Part shown: in pieces, positions 26,601 to 36,600 of the stretch | Layout: every line of letters begins with the position of its first letter | Position numbering within the stretch: position 1 is the first letter of the stretch | Virus record (IMG/VR): IMGVR_UViG_3300010157_000074 | Location: 1-56,956 of that record | Length of the DNA stretch: 56,956 nucleotides | From: a virus | Strand: one strand, 5' to 3' | Notes under the pieces: generated by a model | Database searches by the model: none | What the model saw: only the letters and a program-made list of their open reading frames with translations | What the model was told of the DNA's origin: nothing | Made by a program: the position numbers and the translations under genes

Positions 26601-28180
26601 GTCTTTGGAGTCATCTCTACGCCTTTTCCCTTAGGTGCAGCTTCAGTAGCAGCAACTACAGGTTTAGCCCAGGAATCGTCTTCGCTTTCTGATTGAGTTT
26701 TCTTAGGCTCATTTACAGACTTGATCCACTTTTGTAGGAGCGGATGGTCGTAAGACGCTACATCGCTAGTCTCTTCTTGCTCGGCAGCAGAGCTTTGAAT
26801 GCCGTGAGCAGGGCCTTCTCCTGCAGCAGAACGCTGTGAGTCGACCCAACCAGTCCAGTCGTAAAGTAGGTTATGTAGATCATTAGAAGTCATTGCAGGG
26901 AGGTCACCCTTGATGTGAGCCTGAGGCTTATCAATTGGGGAGCGTGGACGTCCAAGAATACCTGAAGTATCTAAAGGATGAGAAAAATCTCCTAAAGGTG
27001 GAGTTTTGTATTTAGTTCTCTCCGCAACGGGAATAGCTCCAGGAGCATTTCCACCCTGAGGAGCAAATTTGCCGCCTCGGTCTCTAGATTGACGTTCGGC
27101 ATTAGCGGCTCGCTCGGCGTCAGTATAGCCATCGGATCCAATAGGATCTTCGCCAGCAGCCGTCAGAGATCTGTCAATTGTAACTAAATCAAGTTCTTGA
27201 TAGGCTTCCGATGCAAGCATTGCTTCATCGGCATCGATATCTGATACAGATACGCATTTGTAAGGATTCTGTTGAAGTCTGGCTGATATAATAATTGCAG
27301 AATCTGGGTCAATAGAAATGTGAGTTTTACTTGTTTCGTCATAATCAGCGTCAAGTTCTGCATCGTAATCCCAGATAAGTCCATTTACATTTCCAAGATC
27401 ATCCCACTGGCCATCATCCCAAACATAGACATCTCCGTTAGAGTCAATTTTGTATAGACGATCAATTCCCGAGCCATCCATTCGAACTCTGGCAATAAAA
27501 TCTGGAGCTGTAGATGGATCTAGATAAACTGATTTAGTAAAATCTTCTAGGTCTGCATCATAGTCACGTTCTGGTAGATATGAAGTATATTCAGACTCGG
27601 TATAACCATCAGCAGTTAAAGCTTTATTCTCACGTTCAACGATAGCTCGTGCCCAGCTCCAAGCGGTGTCTCCGCCCCACAAGGCCCACGCGATTCGTCC
27701 GTTGCTTGGGAAGTTATCTTCGCCCGGTCTCCAACCTTTGCCTTTTTTATCCACTTCGTGACGAGGAAAATATTTAGCAATGTGGCGAACTTTATGTAGA
27801 CCAATTTGGCCACCTTTAGCAAGAATACGAGCACTGTTTAGACCTACAGGAGTCCCGCCACGGTGGTGCTCTTTATGCCATTCAAGAGCTTTTTTAGCTT
27901 CAGCCTGAGCACCTTTAGGGATAGTATAAAGTCTGTTAGCGGAAGCCAAGATCTTCATATCTAGATCAGAGAAAGCTCCGCTTACTAGCTCTAAAACATT
28001 TGAAGAAAACTCTTCTGTAGATGACTGCCAGTCTTTAGAAGATGAAATGCTATCTGAGGAGCCAGTTTGGACTACGAGATTGACATCTGTATCAATTACA
28101 ACACCGCGGTTCTCGTAGGTAAATAGAGCCAATGACCCGTCCCTACCAGAGAATGTGGGGGTGTTTTCCGATTCAAACAT
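23660..28180 (-). CDS. Multidomain capsid maturation protease
   Basis: 1506 residues, GGAGG Shine-Dalgarno. Domains in order: about 85-182, a conserved phage-head domain (IPKGAQAEAKKALEW, GGTPVGLNSARILAKGGQI, YFPRHEVD, GRIAWALWGGDTAWSWARAI); about 375, an RDRGGKFAPQG motif; about 640-700, a basic domain (HYWTRGKGGLKIRWGTAGDW, GPRAKGYCALRHKETTG); about 740-930, the prohead serine protease, with GHMGSVVVG (H805) and GVSADLD (S853) as probable catalytic residues and closing with VMAVTIVPKPAFQECKI; about 935-1150, the companion domain of actinophage proteases (VFGHIAAWHVDHIG, GEDAYGIWVAGGLRP); about 1180-1260, a DUF6582-like domain (GSFPIQNVEDLRAAIHAYGR); then RDYTGRF and a helical tail. Such proteases cleave capsid and internal proteins in the prohead. 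This one is much longer than usual. It is my candidate enzyme for the PSQNRE sites of the polyproteins upstream. Confidence 0.85.
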   Translation of the reverse strand: MFESENTPTFSGRDGSLALFTYENRGVVIDTDVNLVVQTGSSDSISSSKDWQSSTEEFSSNVLELVSGAFSDLDMKILASANRLYTIPKGAQAEAKKALEWHKEHHRGGTPVGLNSARILAKGGQIGLHKVRHIAKYFPRHEVDKKGKGWRPGEDNFPSNGRIAWALWGGDTAWSWARAIVERENKALTADGYTESEYTSYLPERDYDADLEDFTKSVYLDPSTAPDFIARVRMDGSGIDRLYKIDSNGDVYVWDDGQWDDLGNVNGLIWDYDAELDADYDETSKTHISIDPDSAIIISARLQQNPYKCVSVSDIDADEAMLASEAYQELDLVTIDRSLTAAGEDPIGSDGYTDAERAANAERQSRDRGGKFAPQGGNAPGAIPVAERTKYKTPPLGDFSHPLDTSGILGRPRSPIDKPQAHIKGDLPAMTSNDLHNLLYDWTGWVDSQRSAAGEGPAHGIQSSAAEQEETSDVASYDHPLLQKWIKSVNEPKKTQSESEDDSWAKPVVAATEAAPKGKGVEMTPKTSDVKPIYLAVVAQDDPRAVLNLVAIVPESSTSPKPMTYIRKEGKWVRDPSVLNDFKSATPPPVVPLDKSTLNDVLLQVDESSKPITASILFDVDLLLTVLWGPNPLVSAGGLDRNKGKAEELRHYWTRGKGGLKIRWGTAGDWTRCVRHLGKYLGPRAKGYCALRHKETTGMWTGDKKHRQMYSHKRGGRSVFSTELIESTDNIIVKSEVAARAADAKFRVGLVAASGLITEGLKFKIPLVIPEELESGDGRCFVKGALTIRELPLPLLWQMKTAEGHMGSVVVGRIDHMERTSQGIGNAYGVFDTSEFGKEAQRLIENGFIKGVSADLDRFEAKEIKSEAAEGEEDLGKSKLSINKARVMAVTIVPKPAFQECKIIIEKNTNTPQEDSMIADGIYQDDPDTANAQALVACGIIAGAIPVVPPNEWFNDPKLDKATPITVDDNGRVFGHIAAWHVDHIGLAYGTKPPRSKSGYAYFHTGVIRTDSGKDVPVGQLTLAGGHASLEASASEAVRHYDDTASAIADVHAGEDAYGIWVAGGLRPSAQPEQIRALRASAPSGDWRPIRGALELVAVCQVNVPGFPVARARVASGAIMALVAAGALPLARMKADPTADLSARIERLQNLNFIQSNKPASTSNEDFVAKIAELSARVRDGELTYIPRDERQKLAKEGKALKDGSFPIQNVEDLRAAIHAYGRAKDSHKSDVRKHITKMAGKLNVRHLIPENWKHQSEDAVTASADELRNRIAAKTLLASANELQSRVLAIKESLGKALAADGSVPEEAPAPVSEDNVPVPTEGSKEIIGNPEEEGFKFTPGINQPRDYTGRFQDVLARLKQDLGTSGLQNVVNEVSKVEKVYKTGDYSEAAKAGQGLLDLLDRIDSKSLTGPSLENVRAASKELGEVIGNLPLPFGDENAKLRFSDLPPALKNLMTNMVDRVGKKLGEKDGKQATSDIAEFMRGGDLFSQADISSVMARMLRLLT

Positions 28181-28241
28181 CTAAGTAAAATCCTCCATAA
28201 TGGATGGTAACGTCAGCGTAGGCAAATATAACGCTTATACG

Positions 28242-28265
28242 CAGTACTATTCTATCAGTACTATT
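28242..28265 (-). repeat. 10-bp direct repeat in the gap before the protease gene
   Basis: AATAGTACTG (minus strand) occurs twice with a 14-nt period in the 83-nt gap before the protease gene. Each copy carries the palindrome AGTACT, so the pair can also fold as a small hairpin. It could be a regulator or processing site; nothing else supports this. Confidence 0.4.
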
Positions 28266-28458
28266 ATTTAGTGTCTTTTTTTCTGTTCATTTCTTCAATG
28301 AACTTTCTGCCGTAAGCATCCCTAACTCGGTCATCTATCCCAATGTAAGGCTTAAGCTCTTCTAGGGTTGCTGTATTTAAATTAATATAGACAGTCTTAG
28401 GTTTATCTTTAGGATCAAATGTATCCACAGATATTTGCACAATATTATCAATACTCAT
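28264..28458 (-). CDS. Small hypothetical protein
   Basis: 64 residues, ATG with GAAGGT upstream. A strand-rich start (VQISVDTF, KTVYINLNTATLEELKPYIG) is followed by a basic helix (GRKFIEEMNRKKDTK). The INLNTATLEELKPYIG stretch is reminiscent of a helix-hairpin-helix motif (NxATxEEL...I), a DNA-binding element, but the match is short. It lies between polyprotein 2 and the protease gene and is presumably co-transcribed. I do not recognise a family. Confidence 0.65.
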   Translation of the reverse strand: MSIDNIVQISVDTFDPKDKPKTVYINLNTATLEELKPYIGIDDRVRDAYGRKFIEEMNRKKDTK

Positions 28459-28493
28459 TAGTTACCTTCTATTCCAAATATTATTATAATCTA

Positions 28494-28868
28494 TTAATTA
28501 ACTGAAGAGTCTTTTTCATCTTCACTATCTTTTGGATCTAGATCCGACCACTTAGGGGCATTATCAGAAAAAGATACTATTTTTGGGTCTAGCCCATAGA
28601 TAGAAGCTATAGCAAAAAGAACTGTATAAGCCGAACTTATACTTTTAAGTAAGGCTGGCCCGGAGGGAGGAATAAGAAAAGTTCCGTCTGGCTTAGATCT
28701 TATAGAGTCTATAAACTGCTCTATTTGAGAAATTATGTGATACCCATCATCTGACCCATCCCCTTTAAGGTAGGGAGATCTAGGAATCCAAGTAAGTTCT
28801 ACTCCTTCTATAATAAAATTCCAAATCTCAGACCAATCATCATACGGATATTCTAGTTCTTCATCCAT
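28494..28868 (-). CDS. Small acidic hypothetical protein
   Basis: 124 residues, ATG only 2 nt after the polyprotein 2 stop, with GGGAG inside the upstream coding end, so translation is probably coupled. It contains DWSEIWNFIIEGVELTWIPR, a Pro/Gly-rich middle and a hydrophobic helix (LKSISSAYTVLFAIASIYGL). The tail (DPKDSEDEKDSSVN) is strongly acidic. No family recognised. Its fixed place between polyprotein 2 and the protease suggests a partner in loading or processing, which is speculation. Confidence 0.7.
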   Translation of the reverse strand: MDEELEYPYDDWSEIWNFIIEGVELTWIPRSPYLKGDGSDDGYHIISQIEQFIDSIRSKPDGTFLIPPSGPALLKSISSAYTVLFAIASIYGLDPKIVSFSDNAPKWSDLDPKDSEDEKDSSVN

Positions 28869-28870
28869 TA

Positions 28871-30655
28871 TTACTTATTCTCCCAGTTCAATAGTGACAT
28901 CAGCAGACCGATTCCAAAAGCTTTTAGATCCCAGTCGGTGTCATTGGAAGGATCTAGTCCTTCAATTCCAGTGATCAGCTTAGGATCGATTTTAGTTGTC
29001 ATAGTGGCATTAGTGTACCAAACGCCAGTTGCTATATCCATGTGAGCATCGCTGAATCTAGTAGTTTTTTTGCCTTTTCCAGTTTTCACGGTTACACCAT
29101 TTGGAGTAGAGAATCTACCGGGATCGGTAAATAGATCTTGCATCGTAGTAGTTATAACTTCAGCACTGTGGTTATTAGGACTAAAAGTAGCAAACTTACT
29201 GGTAGAACGAGGGTATACTTTCACAGTATAAGGATCTGCCACTTTTGCTCCAGAAAAAGATTCTTCCATCCATTTTTCATAAACTTCCATTGAAGGAATA
29301 ATGTTGCTGCTATCAGCTGTTTTTATTCTGTCATAAGAAAAAGCGTGTTCTAAAGCTGCAATGTCATGGTTGATCATCTGGAAGAAATGCCAAACTTCAT
29401 GTAAGTAGTCATCAGTCGAGTCTCCACGGAAGAATCCTCCGTCACCCTGCTCTTTTTTCCATCTCAATGAATTTATTAAATTTTTATTTTTCCAGTGTTG
29501 TTTAAATTGCGCACGTGCATCGGAAATTTGAACTCCAAGTTTTCCACCAGTATGAGCTAGATATTCCATTCCAGCTAGAATAATATCCTTAGGAACAAAA
29601 CTAAGAGTTTCTTCTAGATTTTTAATAAGTTTCTTATTTCTATCTATTCTAATATCCTGGAATTTTTCATTACTATTAACATATTTGTAGTCTTTATATT
29701 GATTAAAGAACTGATGTGCAGGCACCGAGTCAAATTCAACTCCAGCCTTTTCCATCTGAGATTTAATATTTTTACCAATTATAGAATGATATTTATTAGT
29801 AAAATCTTCTGCTTTTGGAGAAGCTCTAAGCCGATCTCTTACTTCCTTTATTTCAGTTGCTTTCTTGGCAAGGTCTGATGTGTCAATTTTACCTGTTCGA
29901 ATAGCCCATTTGGTAAGCAGACTTAGGATAGTTTCTCCGCCCTCGTGTGCTCCCGTAACATCTATTAAAGCTCTTACTTCTTCTACATCTTTAGTTAATC
30001 TTAAAGTTTTTTTATTTCTAACTCTTTGTAGCACAGTTTTACCAGTATCAAAAATAAACTCTGAATATGGGGTAGCATAATCATAAGCAAGTTTATGGGA
30101 AAGGTCATCCCCGTACTCAACTAGAAGCATATTAAAAGTTTCTTCTGCACTAAAAACATTTACATCTTTACCAGATAATTCTTTAGCAGCCTCTTGTTTT
30201 AAACTTTGGAATATCTCTTCTTTATCTTCATAAGAAAGTCTATTGAAAGCATTTCTCATAAGATCTTGAGACATAGCTCTAAACTTACTGTCTCCCCTAA
30301 GTATTTCTCCGTTTAAGGATTTAGCATCATTCTCTAGCTTTTTTCTATATTCTTCAGCAGTAAATCCTTCAGGAATAAGACCTTCAGCTCTAGCTTGCTC
30401 ATCTGAGATAGCTCTAGCATCATCTAGAATCATATGTCCTAGGCCGATTATTTCATTTTTAATAGCGGTAGCCTGATCAGATGGGGCTACTGCATCTTTT
30501 TTAGGAGATCCTTCAATCTGTACTACAGGACCATCAATCGCTATGCTTATGTCATTTTTAATTTTTCCAGGAGTAAACCCGATACCACTAGAAGCAATGT
30601 CCTTAGCCGCAGATGCAATAATTTGTTCTCTAGAACCTTCCCTGTTTTGGCTAGG
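28871..30655 (-). other. Polyprotein 2 segment 10: HEVWH zincin, C-terminal
   Basis: Residues 5425-6018. Mostly helical, with HEVWH at 5843-5847 (YLHEVWHFFQMINHDIAALE) and a later E in NHSAEVITTTMQDLF as possible third ligand. It ends with an Asp/Trp-rich segment (DPSNDTDWDLKAFGIGLLMS). It is the only segment carrying the natural C-terminus. Confidence 0.6.
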
Positions 30656-33600
30656 TTTATTATTATTTTGAATACCAAGTTTTTCTAGCATACCCTTTAG
30701 AAGATCAATAGCAGCTTTTTCTTTTCTTTCATCAACAGTAGCAATCTGATCATTGATCCAGTCCGCAACTTCTTTATGCCTTCCAATACCATCTTCGGAT
30801 ATTATCATTCCAGCATATGCTTCCGCTAGATATTCTCCTTCATCAGTAGCTGCATAGTCACTTAGAGGATATTCAGTCATAAATCTACGAAGCGTATCTT
30901 TCGTAGCCTGATCGCTAAAATTAATGATACCTTTTTGTTCAAGAACGTGTGCTATTTCGTGAGCAATTGTAGACTCTAGCTCTGTAGCATCTGCCCTAGG
31001 ATTTTCAGTTAGTTTAGGGTTAGGTTTATTATCTTCTTCGTTCAAAATTTGACCATTAACAAACATGTGAGGAAAAGACAACCCAGCTAAGTTTCGGCCA
31101 CGAGTACCATCATCTCTAGTAAATGGCTTGAAAAAATCCTCTATATTAGGATGAGTAACAATAACTTGAAGCTCTTTTACAGGGAACTTAAATTTAACTC
31201 TAGATAATACATCCGAAAGTTTATTTGCAAATTTAGCCACTCCAGCAGCTGTAGCAGCTCTGTATTCGGTATTTACATTTGTTTTACCATTTTTCTTAGT
31301 TGGATTAGTTATAAATCTAACAACTTTAATAGTCACATTATTATCTTTATTTATATAGATATCGTGATGAGGAAGCAACATATGCTCCTCATCATGCCTA
31401 TTAATTAAAGGAATTATATGCTTAGTAAGATAGACCTGAGCATTAATAGATAGATTGTCACTACTAGCTCCATCTCCCTTAACAACACCCATGTACCACG
31501 TGTAAATAGCATTTTTTTCAGCCATCGTTAAGTTATCAGTTTCTACATCTGCTGCTAACCACTCTGGCTTTGCATCAGGAAGAGGTCTAGTTCTCTGATC
31601 TCCGGCACCAGATAAAAGTGCTGTAATAAATGTTCTGTGTAGCTCGTTTAAGGAAATAGGTTCCTCGACTGGATTAGTTTGACCAGATCCTTCAGGAAGT
31701 TCATTTTCTTTAGCATCTAGTTTTTTCTTTTTTGCAAACTCGGAGATAACCCAGTCAGAGTTTTCTACACTATCATCAACGTTGATAGACGGAATCTCTC
31801 TATTTTGTGATGGGCCAGTGACATTAGGAGTACTCCTGTTAAATTCAATAAGATTATCAAAAGCGTTTTTATCTTTAGGAAGCTGGTCCACTAAATAGGA
31901 GATTACTTTATCTGCGTTCTCAGCGATAAAAGTTTTTTGATCAAGTACTTTATGAGAATCATCACTAGTAGCAGCCCTTACTAGTCTATTTTTTCCTGCC
32001 AGTAGAACTACTTCAGCTTCTTCAAAGCAACCAAAACCTGTGCCGGGAATAGAAAGTACCTGCTCAACAGGAATAATAGTTCCCATAAACATTCCGGCTC
32101 TTTCTTGCAACCTACTAGTAGCAAAGTTGAAAGCATCACCGTGAAGCCAGGCCCAAGCTGACATAGGTCTTTGCAATATTTCAGCATCTCCTATGCCATT
32201 ATACTCAATACCGGTATCTATTTTAAAAGCTTCTTCGTCTACTCCAGTACCTCTGTAAAGAGTTAAGTATTTTATTCCATAGTTTTTAAATCGATCCTGG
32301 GTAAGATCGTACATAGTTTTTAAGAAATCTTTAAGAACAGAACTGTGGATTCCATAGTAGTATTCTGCATTTTCTAAAATATCTTTTGTATACTGGGCGT
32401 TTTTACTTTGAACTTTCCATGGGGCCCACGAACCAGCAGGCATTTTAAATGTCTCAGCAGCAGCAATCTGTAAAGCGTGAGATAGCATATCACTACCATT
32501 AGATGTCTCTGCCCACTGCGCAACAAGTATTGAAGCGGCTTTTTCTTTAAATGCCTCTATGTCTTCCGGATTGTCAAAGAAAATTGGTTTTTTATTTTCA
32601 TTTGCATAGTAATCGTCAAAAAGAGTTTTATAGTCAATAGTTTTTTCATCGTAAGGGTTTCCGTACAGTTCTTCATCGTAAGGATCCATGAAATCTAGTA
32701 CTTCCCTTAGAGTTTCTACATGTAATCCTTCATATGGAGAGTGCTCAGAGTCATCAATAAATAATATAATAGAATTTCCATTTAAATTATCCGATTTACT
32801 ATCTAAAGCTTTTAGAGCCATCTTTTGACTATCTAGATAACTCAACCTAGATCTGACTACCTGACTGATAGATATGGCATGATCCAATGCTCCCAAAATA
32901 TCTTTGGGAGAGGATAACATATTATTACCTATATTTTTAGCGGCAATCTCTTTTAATTGCTCAGAGGCTCCGCCCATATGTCCAATTGAGCTATCTATAT
33001 CAAAAGCATCCGGATCGTACCACGTAGCAATCTCATTAAGTCCAGTCTCTTCATTCTCAGCCATAAGCTCATTTAAAAGATCAGACTGTATTTTAAGTAC
33101 GTCTGTAAATCCAGGTACATCCTTTGGATCCAAATTGATTCTAGGGTATAAAAGATCTTCGTCATTAAATAGGTGGTATGGATTTATAAGTGATCCATCC
33201 TTAACATTCTTGAAGTTTTCTAGACTTCCATCCTTATTTAGAACTACATCTCCGACTCCTCCGGATCTTTCCATTGTAGTTGGATTTTTAAAGTCCACAG
33301 TGCTAACGCCAACTACAACAGGCACATACTCTCTTCCAGCTATACGTGCAGCTTCAACCCTATGATTTCCTTCTGCAATAAAAGCTCTTCCAGTAAGAGG
33401 GTTGTACCAAACTAGTACCGGCTCTAAGTAGCCAGTTCCGTCTTCGAGGTCATGGGCTATAGAAGATGTACTGCTCTCCATATCTGCAAGATTGCCTTTC
33501 ATTGTGGCAAGCTTTTCAGTTCTAACATAACCCAGTGGATTACCGCCATTACCTATTCCATATATTTTTACACCTTTGCCAGTCCATTCAGTAAGGTCTA

Positions 33601-36600
33601 GGTCTGGGTCATTCTTGTCTCTATAGGAGTTATTTAGAGGAATTACTTCAAGATATTTATTAAGAATAGTAGGCTCTTCAACATTTTCTCTATTTTGATT
33701 AGGTCCATAGTCAATTTCATCGCCATCAAGCTTAGGCTCTTCTACAGGAAGACCCTTCTCCTTAAGAAGATCAATCTGTAGTTGCTTAGATTCTAAAGAA
33801 TCGTGTACGTCTGGTTTTCCAGCATCCACCGAGTTAGAAAAAGCTTTACCGTACATGGTAAGAGTGCTTGAGTGGTTAACAGGTTTACTGTAGTGCTTAC
33901 GAGCTACATACAACATTGCTGTTGCAAGACCGCGGCGTCTATATTCATCATTGGTAAGTACTAAACCAATTTTAGCAGCAGCATTAGGATCTTTTTTGTC
34001 ATCATCATCTACTCTTAATGAAGCTATATGAAGAAATTTTCCACCAAATGTATCTACATTTTCCATACCCTCAGGTGTAAAGTTGGGTGCTAAGAATCTA
34101 CCTTCAAGATCATGTACGGTTACCAGTACACTTTTATCGCTACTGCTGTCAGTGTTTATGTCAGTAAGGATCATATATTTTCTACCGTACTTATCAATAA
34201 ATTTATCTGTGTAACGGACAAACCCAGTAAACTTTTTAGGTTTAGATTTACCTAGAGTAACTTGATCAGCGATGGTTTCCATATTTGTTTTAGAATCTGG
34301 GTTAGCTACAGTTGTGAATTTAGTGTACTCAAATCTCCTAGAAATTTTAGCTGCACGTATTTTTGAGTCATCTCCCGAAGCTATGGCATCTTCTACATTT
34401 TTATTTTCCCAGTCCATGATTTTTTGCTGTTTTGCATTAAATGGAGTGCCGTCGGGCAGCTGAGTGTAATCATAATTATAGATAGTATCTAGATCAAGAG
34501 TACGATCATTAGGATCAAAAGGCTCAGGCGGATACTGGTTCTCACGGTTTTGAGAAGGTTGATTATTAGATAGAGTAACCTTTGATTCATCATTTCTATG
34601 AAGATCAGGGTTAGGGTCAACTGAAAGAGAGAATGCTCTACCAAAAGAGGTTAACATTTCTGAGTGCTGGACTTCTTTTCCAGAACGCTCTCTTGCTAAG
34701 TGAAGAGCTGCAGTAGCTAGACCTCTTCTTACATATCTATCTGAAGTGTAGACCATGCTAATTTTGTTATTAAAGACATCTAATGAAGACACAGGAGTTC
34801 TATCTTCTGAATTATCTTGAAGATCTTGTAGGGAGTTTTTACTCTTATCGTAAAGCTTTACGTTTGACATGCCGAGGCCGTTTACTACCTTGGTAACTAC
34901 CCAGTACTGTCTGCCGTACTTGTCAGTAAACTCATCAATATACTGAGTACTCTGCTTGTACTCTGGTGGTAGATCTGCATAAGGTTTACCGGCACCGCTG
35001 TAGTTCATTCTAGAAGTATTGTCATCTAGAAGTCCCACCTGATCTTTAATACTTTCAAGATTAGTGCCAGACTTTAAGTTTGGTTTAGCGGTGTATCCCT
35101 GATAGATACGTCTTCTTTCAGCAATACGCAGTTTTCTTTCAAAATCATCAGGTTCATTGTCAATCGCATCTTTAAGAATATCCATTTGTTGCTGTTGATA
35201 AACATTGAATGGGGTACCATCAGGCATTTGAGTATAATCGTAGTTGTAATACTTCTCTAAATCAATAGTGGGATCTGTAGGATCAAAAGGTTCTTTCTTG
35301 GCTTTGTTTCTCTTGAAAAATCCTTCACGGTTTTGAGATGGTGCATTGTCTTCCTGTAGTTTTATAGACTTCTCGTTATTGTGCAGATCAGGCTTACCAG
35401 GGTCAATGCTGTTAGAGAAAGCAAATCCCATGCTAGAAAGATTATCTGAGTGAATTACTGGAAGTCCTAATCTCTTTTCTAGAACAGCAACCAATGCTGT
35501 TGCTATGCCTCTTCTTTGGTATCTATCGGTAACCATTACACTTTGGATTTCAGACACAGATGGGTCTCTAAATATGTAGGAATCGAGTCCTCCGACATCA
35601 TTAATTCCAGACACAGGTTGATCTTTTCTTACATAATCTTCAGGTAGAGGCATACCTTCAAAGTTTTTTTGGTCGTAGGCTACTACAGTCTGACGTCCAG
35701 AGCTTTCGTCTATGTTAGTAACTATGTAGTATTTTCTACCATATTTATCGGTAAACTTATCCACATATCTTGTGTAAGTTAGTCCACGAGCTTCATCAAA
35801 ATACTTTACAGCTGGCTTATCGCTAAACTCTACCTGTTTAAGAATGCTATCTCTTGTAGTAGAAGAGCCTTTGGTAGGCTTAGCAATTATTTGCTGATAT
35901 AAAGTTCTTCTAAAGTTTTTTAAATTCTTTACAGCAAAAGAGTTAGCATCTTCATCATTATTTTTAAGAATGTTTTCTAATCTTTTAGCTATTGCATCCA
36001 TCTGCTGCTGCTGATCACTATTAAAAGGAGTGCCATCAGGCATCTTGGTATAGTCATAGTTGTAATACTCATCTAAATCTGCTTTTTTATCTCTAGGATC
36101 AAAAGGCTCTGGAAGGTACTTAGACTCTTCTTCCTTAGGAGCAGACTCTATTTTTTCAAAGTGCTTGTCAGCAGCTGGCCATAGATTGCGTAGCATTTCT
36201 TCAGGCATACCTTGAGCAGTAGGCTTAGTCATAAAGTCTGAGAGCTGGTCTCTACTAGTGAACATTCTCAAGAAATCGTCAACGTTGGTAGAAAGATCCC
36301 AGCTGCTCTGTTTAATCCAATCTGCATTTTCATCGCTGTTATCGATGTTTATAGGTTTTTCAGCACGTTCTCTATTTTGAGAAGGCTTGCTTTGTTCTTG
36401 AATTACTGTCTGTCCGCTTACTGGATCGTTAGATACAATTTGATTTCTTTCGGCTTCTTCTTTAATTGCCGCTTCTAGATCGCTATTATCTCTATTTCCA
36501 GGATATGAGTGATATGAGAACAAAGCTTCTTTTATGTCCCCGCCTAAAACAACAACTTCACGTTCATCCATAGATCCAAACCCAGATCCAGAAAATGATA

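Noticed and set aside
32904-33365. Plus-strand open frame of 153 codons, and similar ones across the polyproteins
   Set aside because: Antisense to conserved, motif-bearing coding sequence and with no supporting homology or ribosome site.
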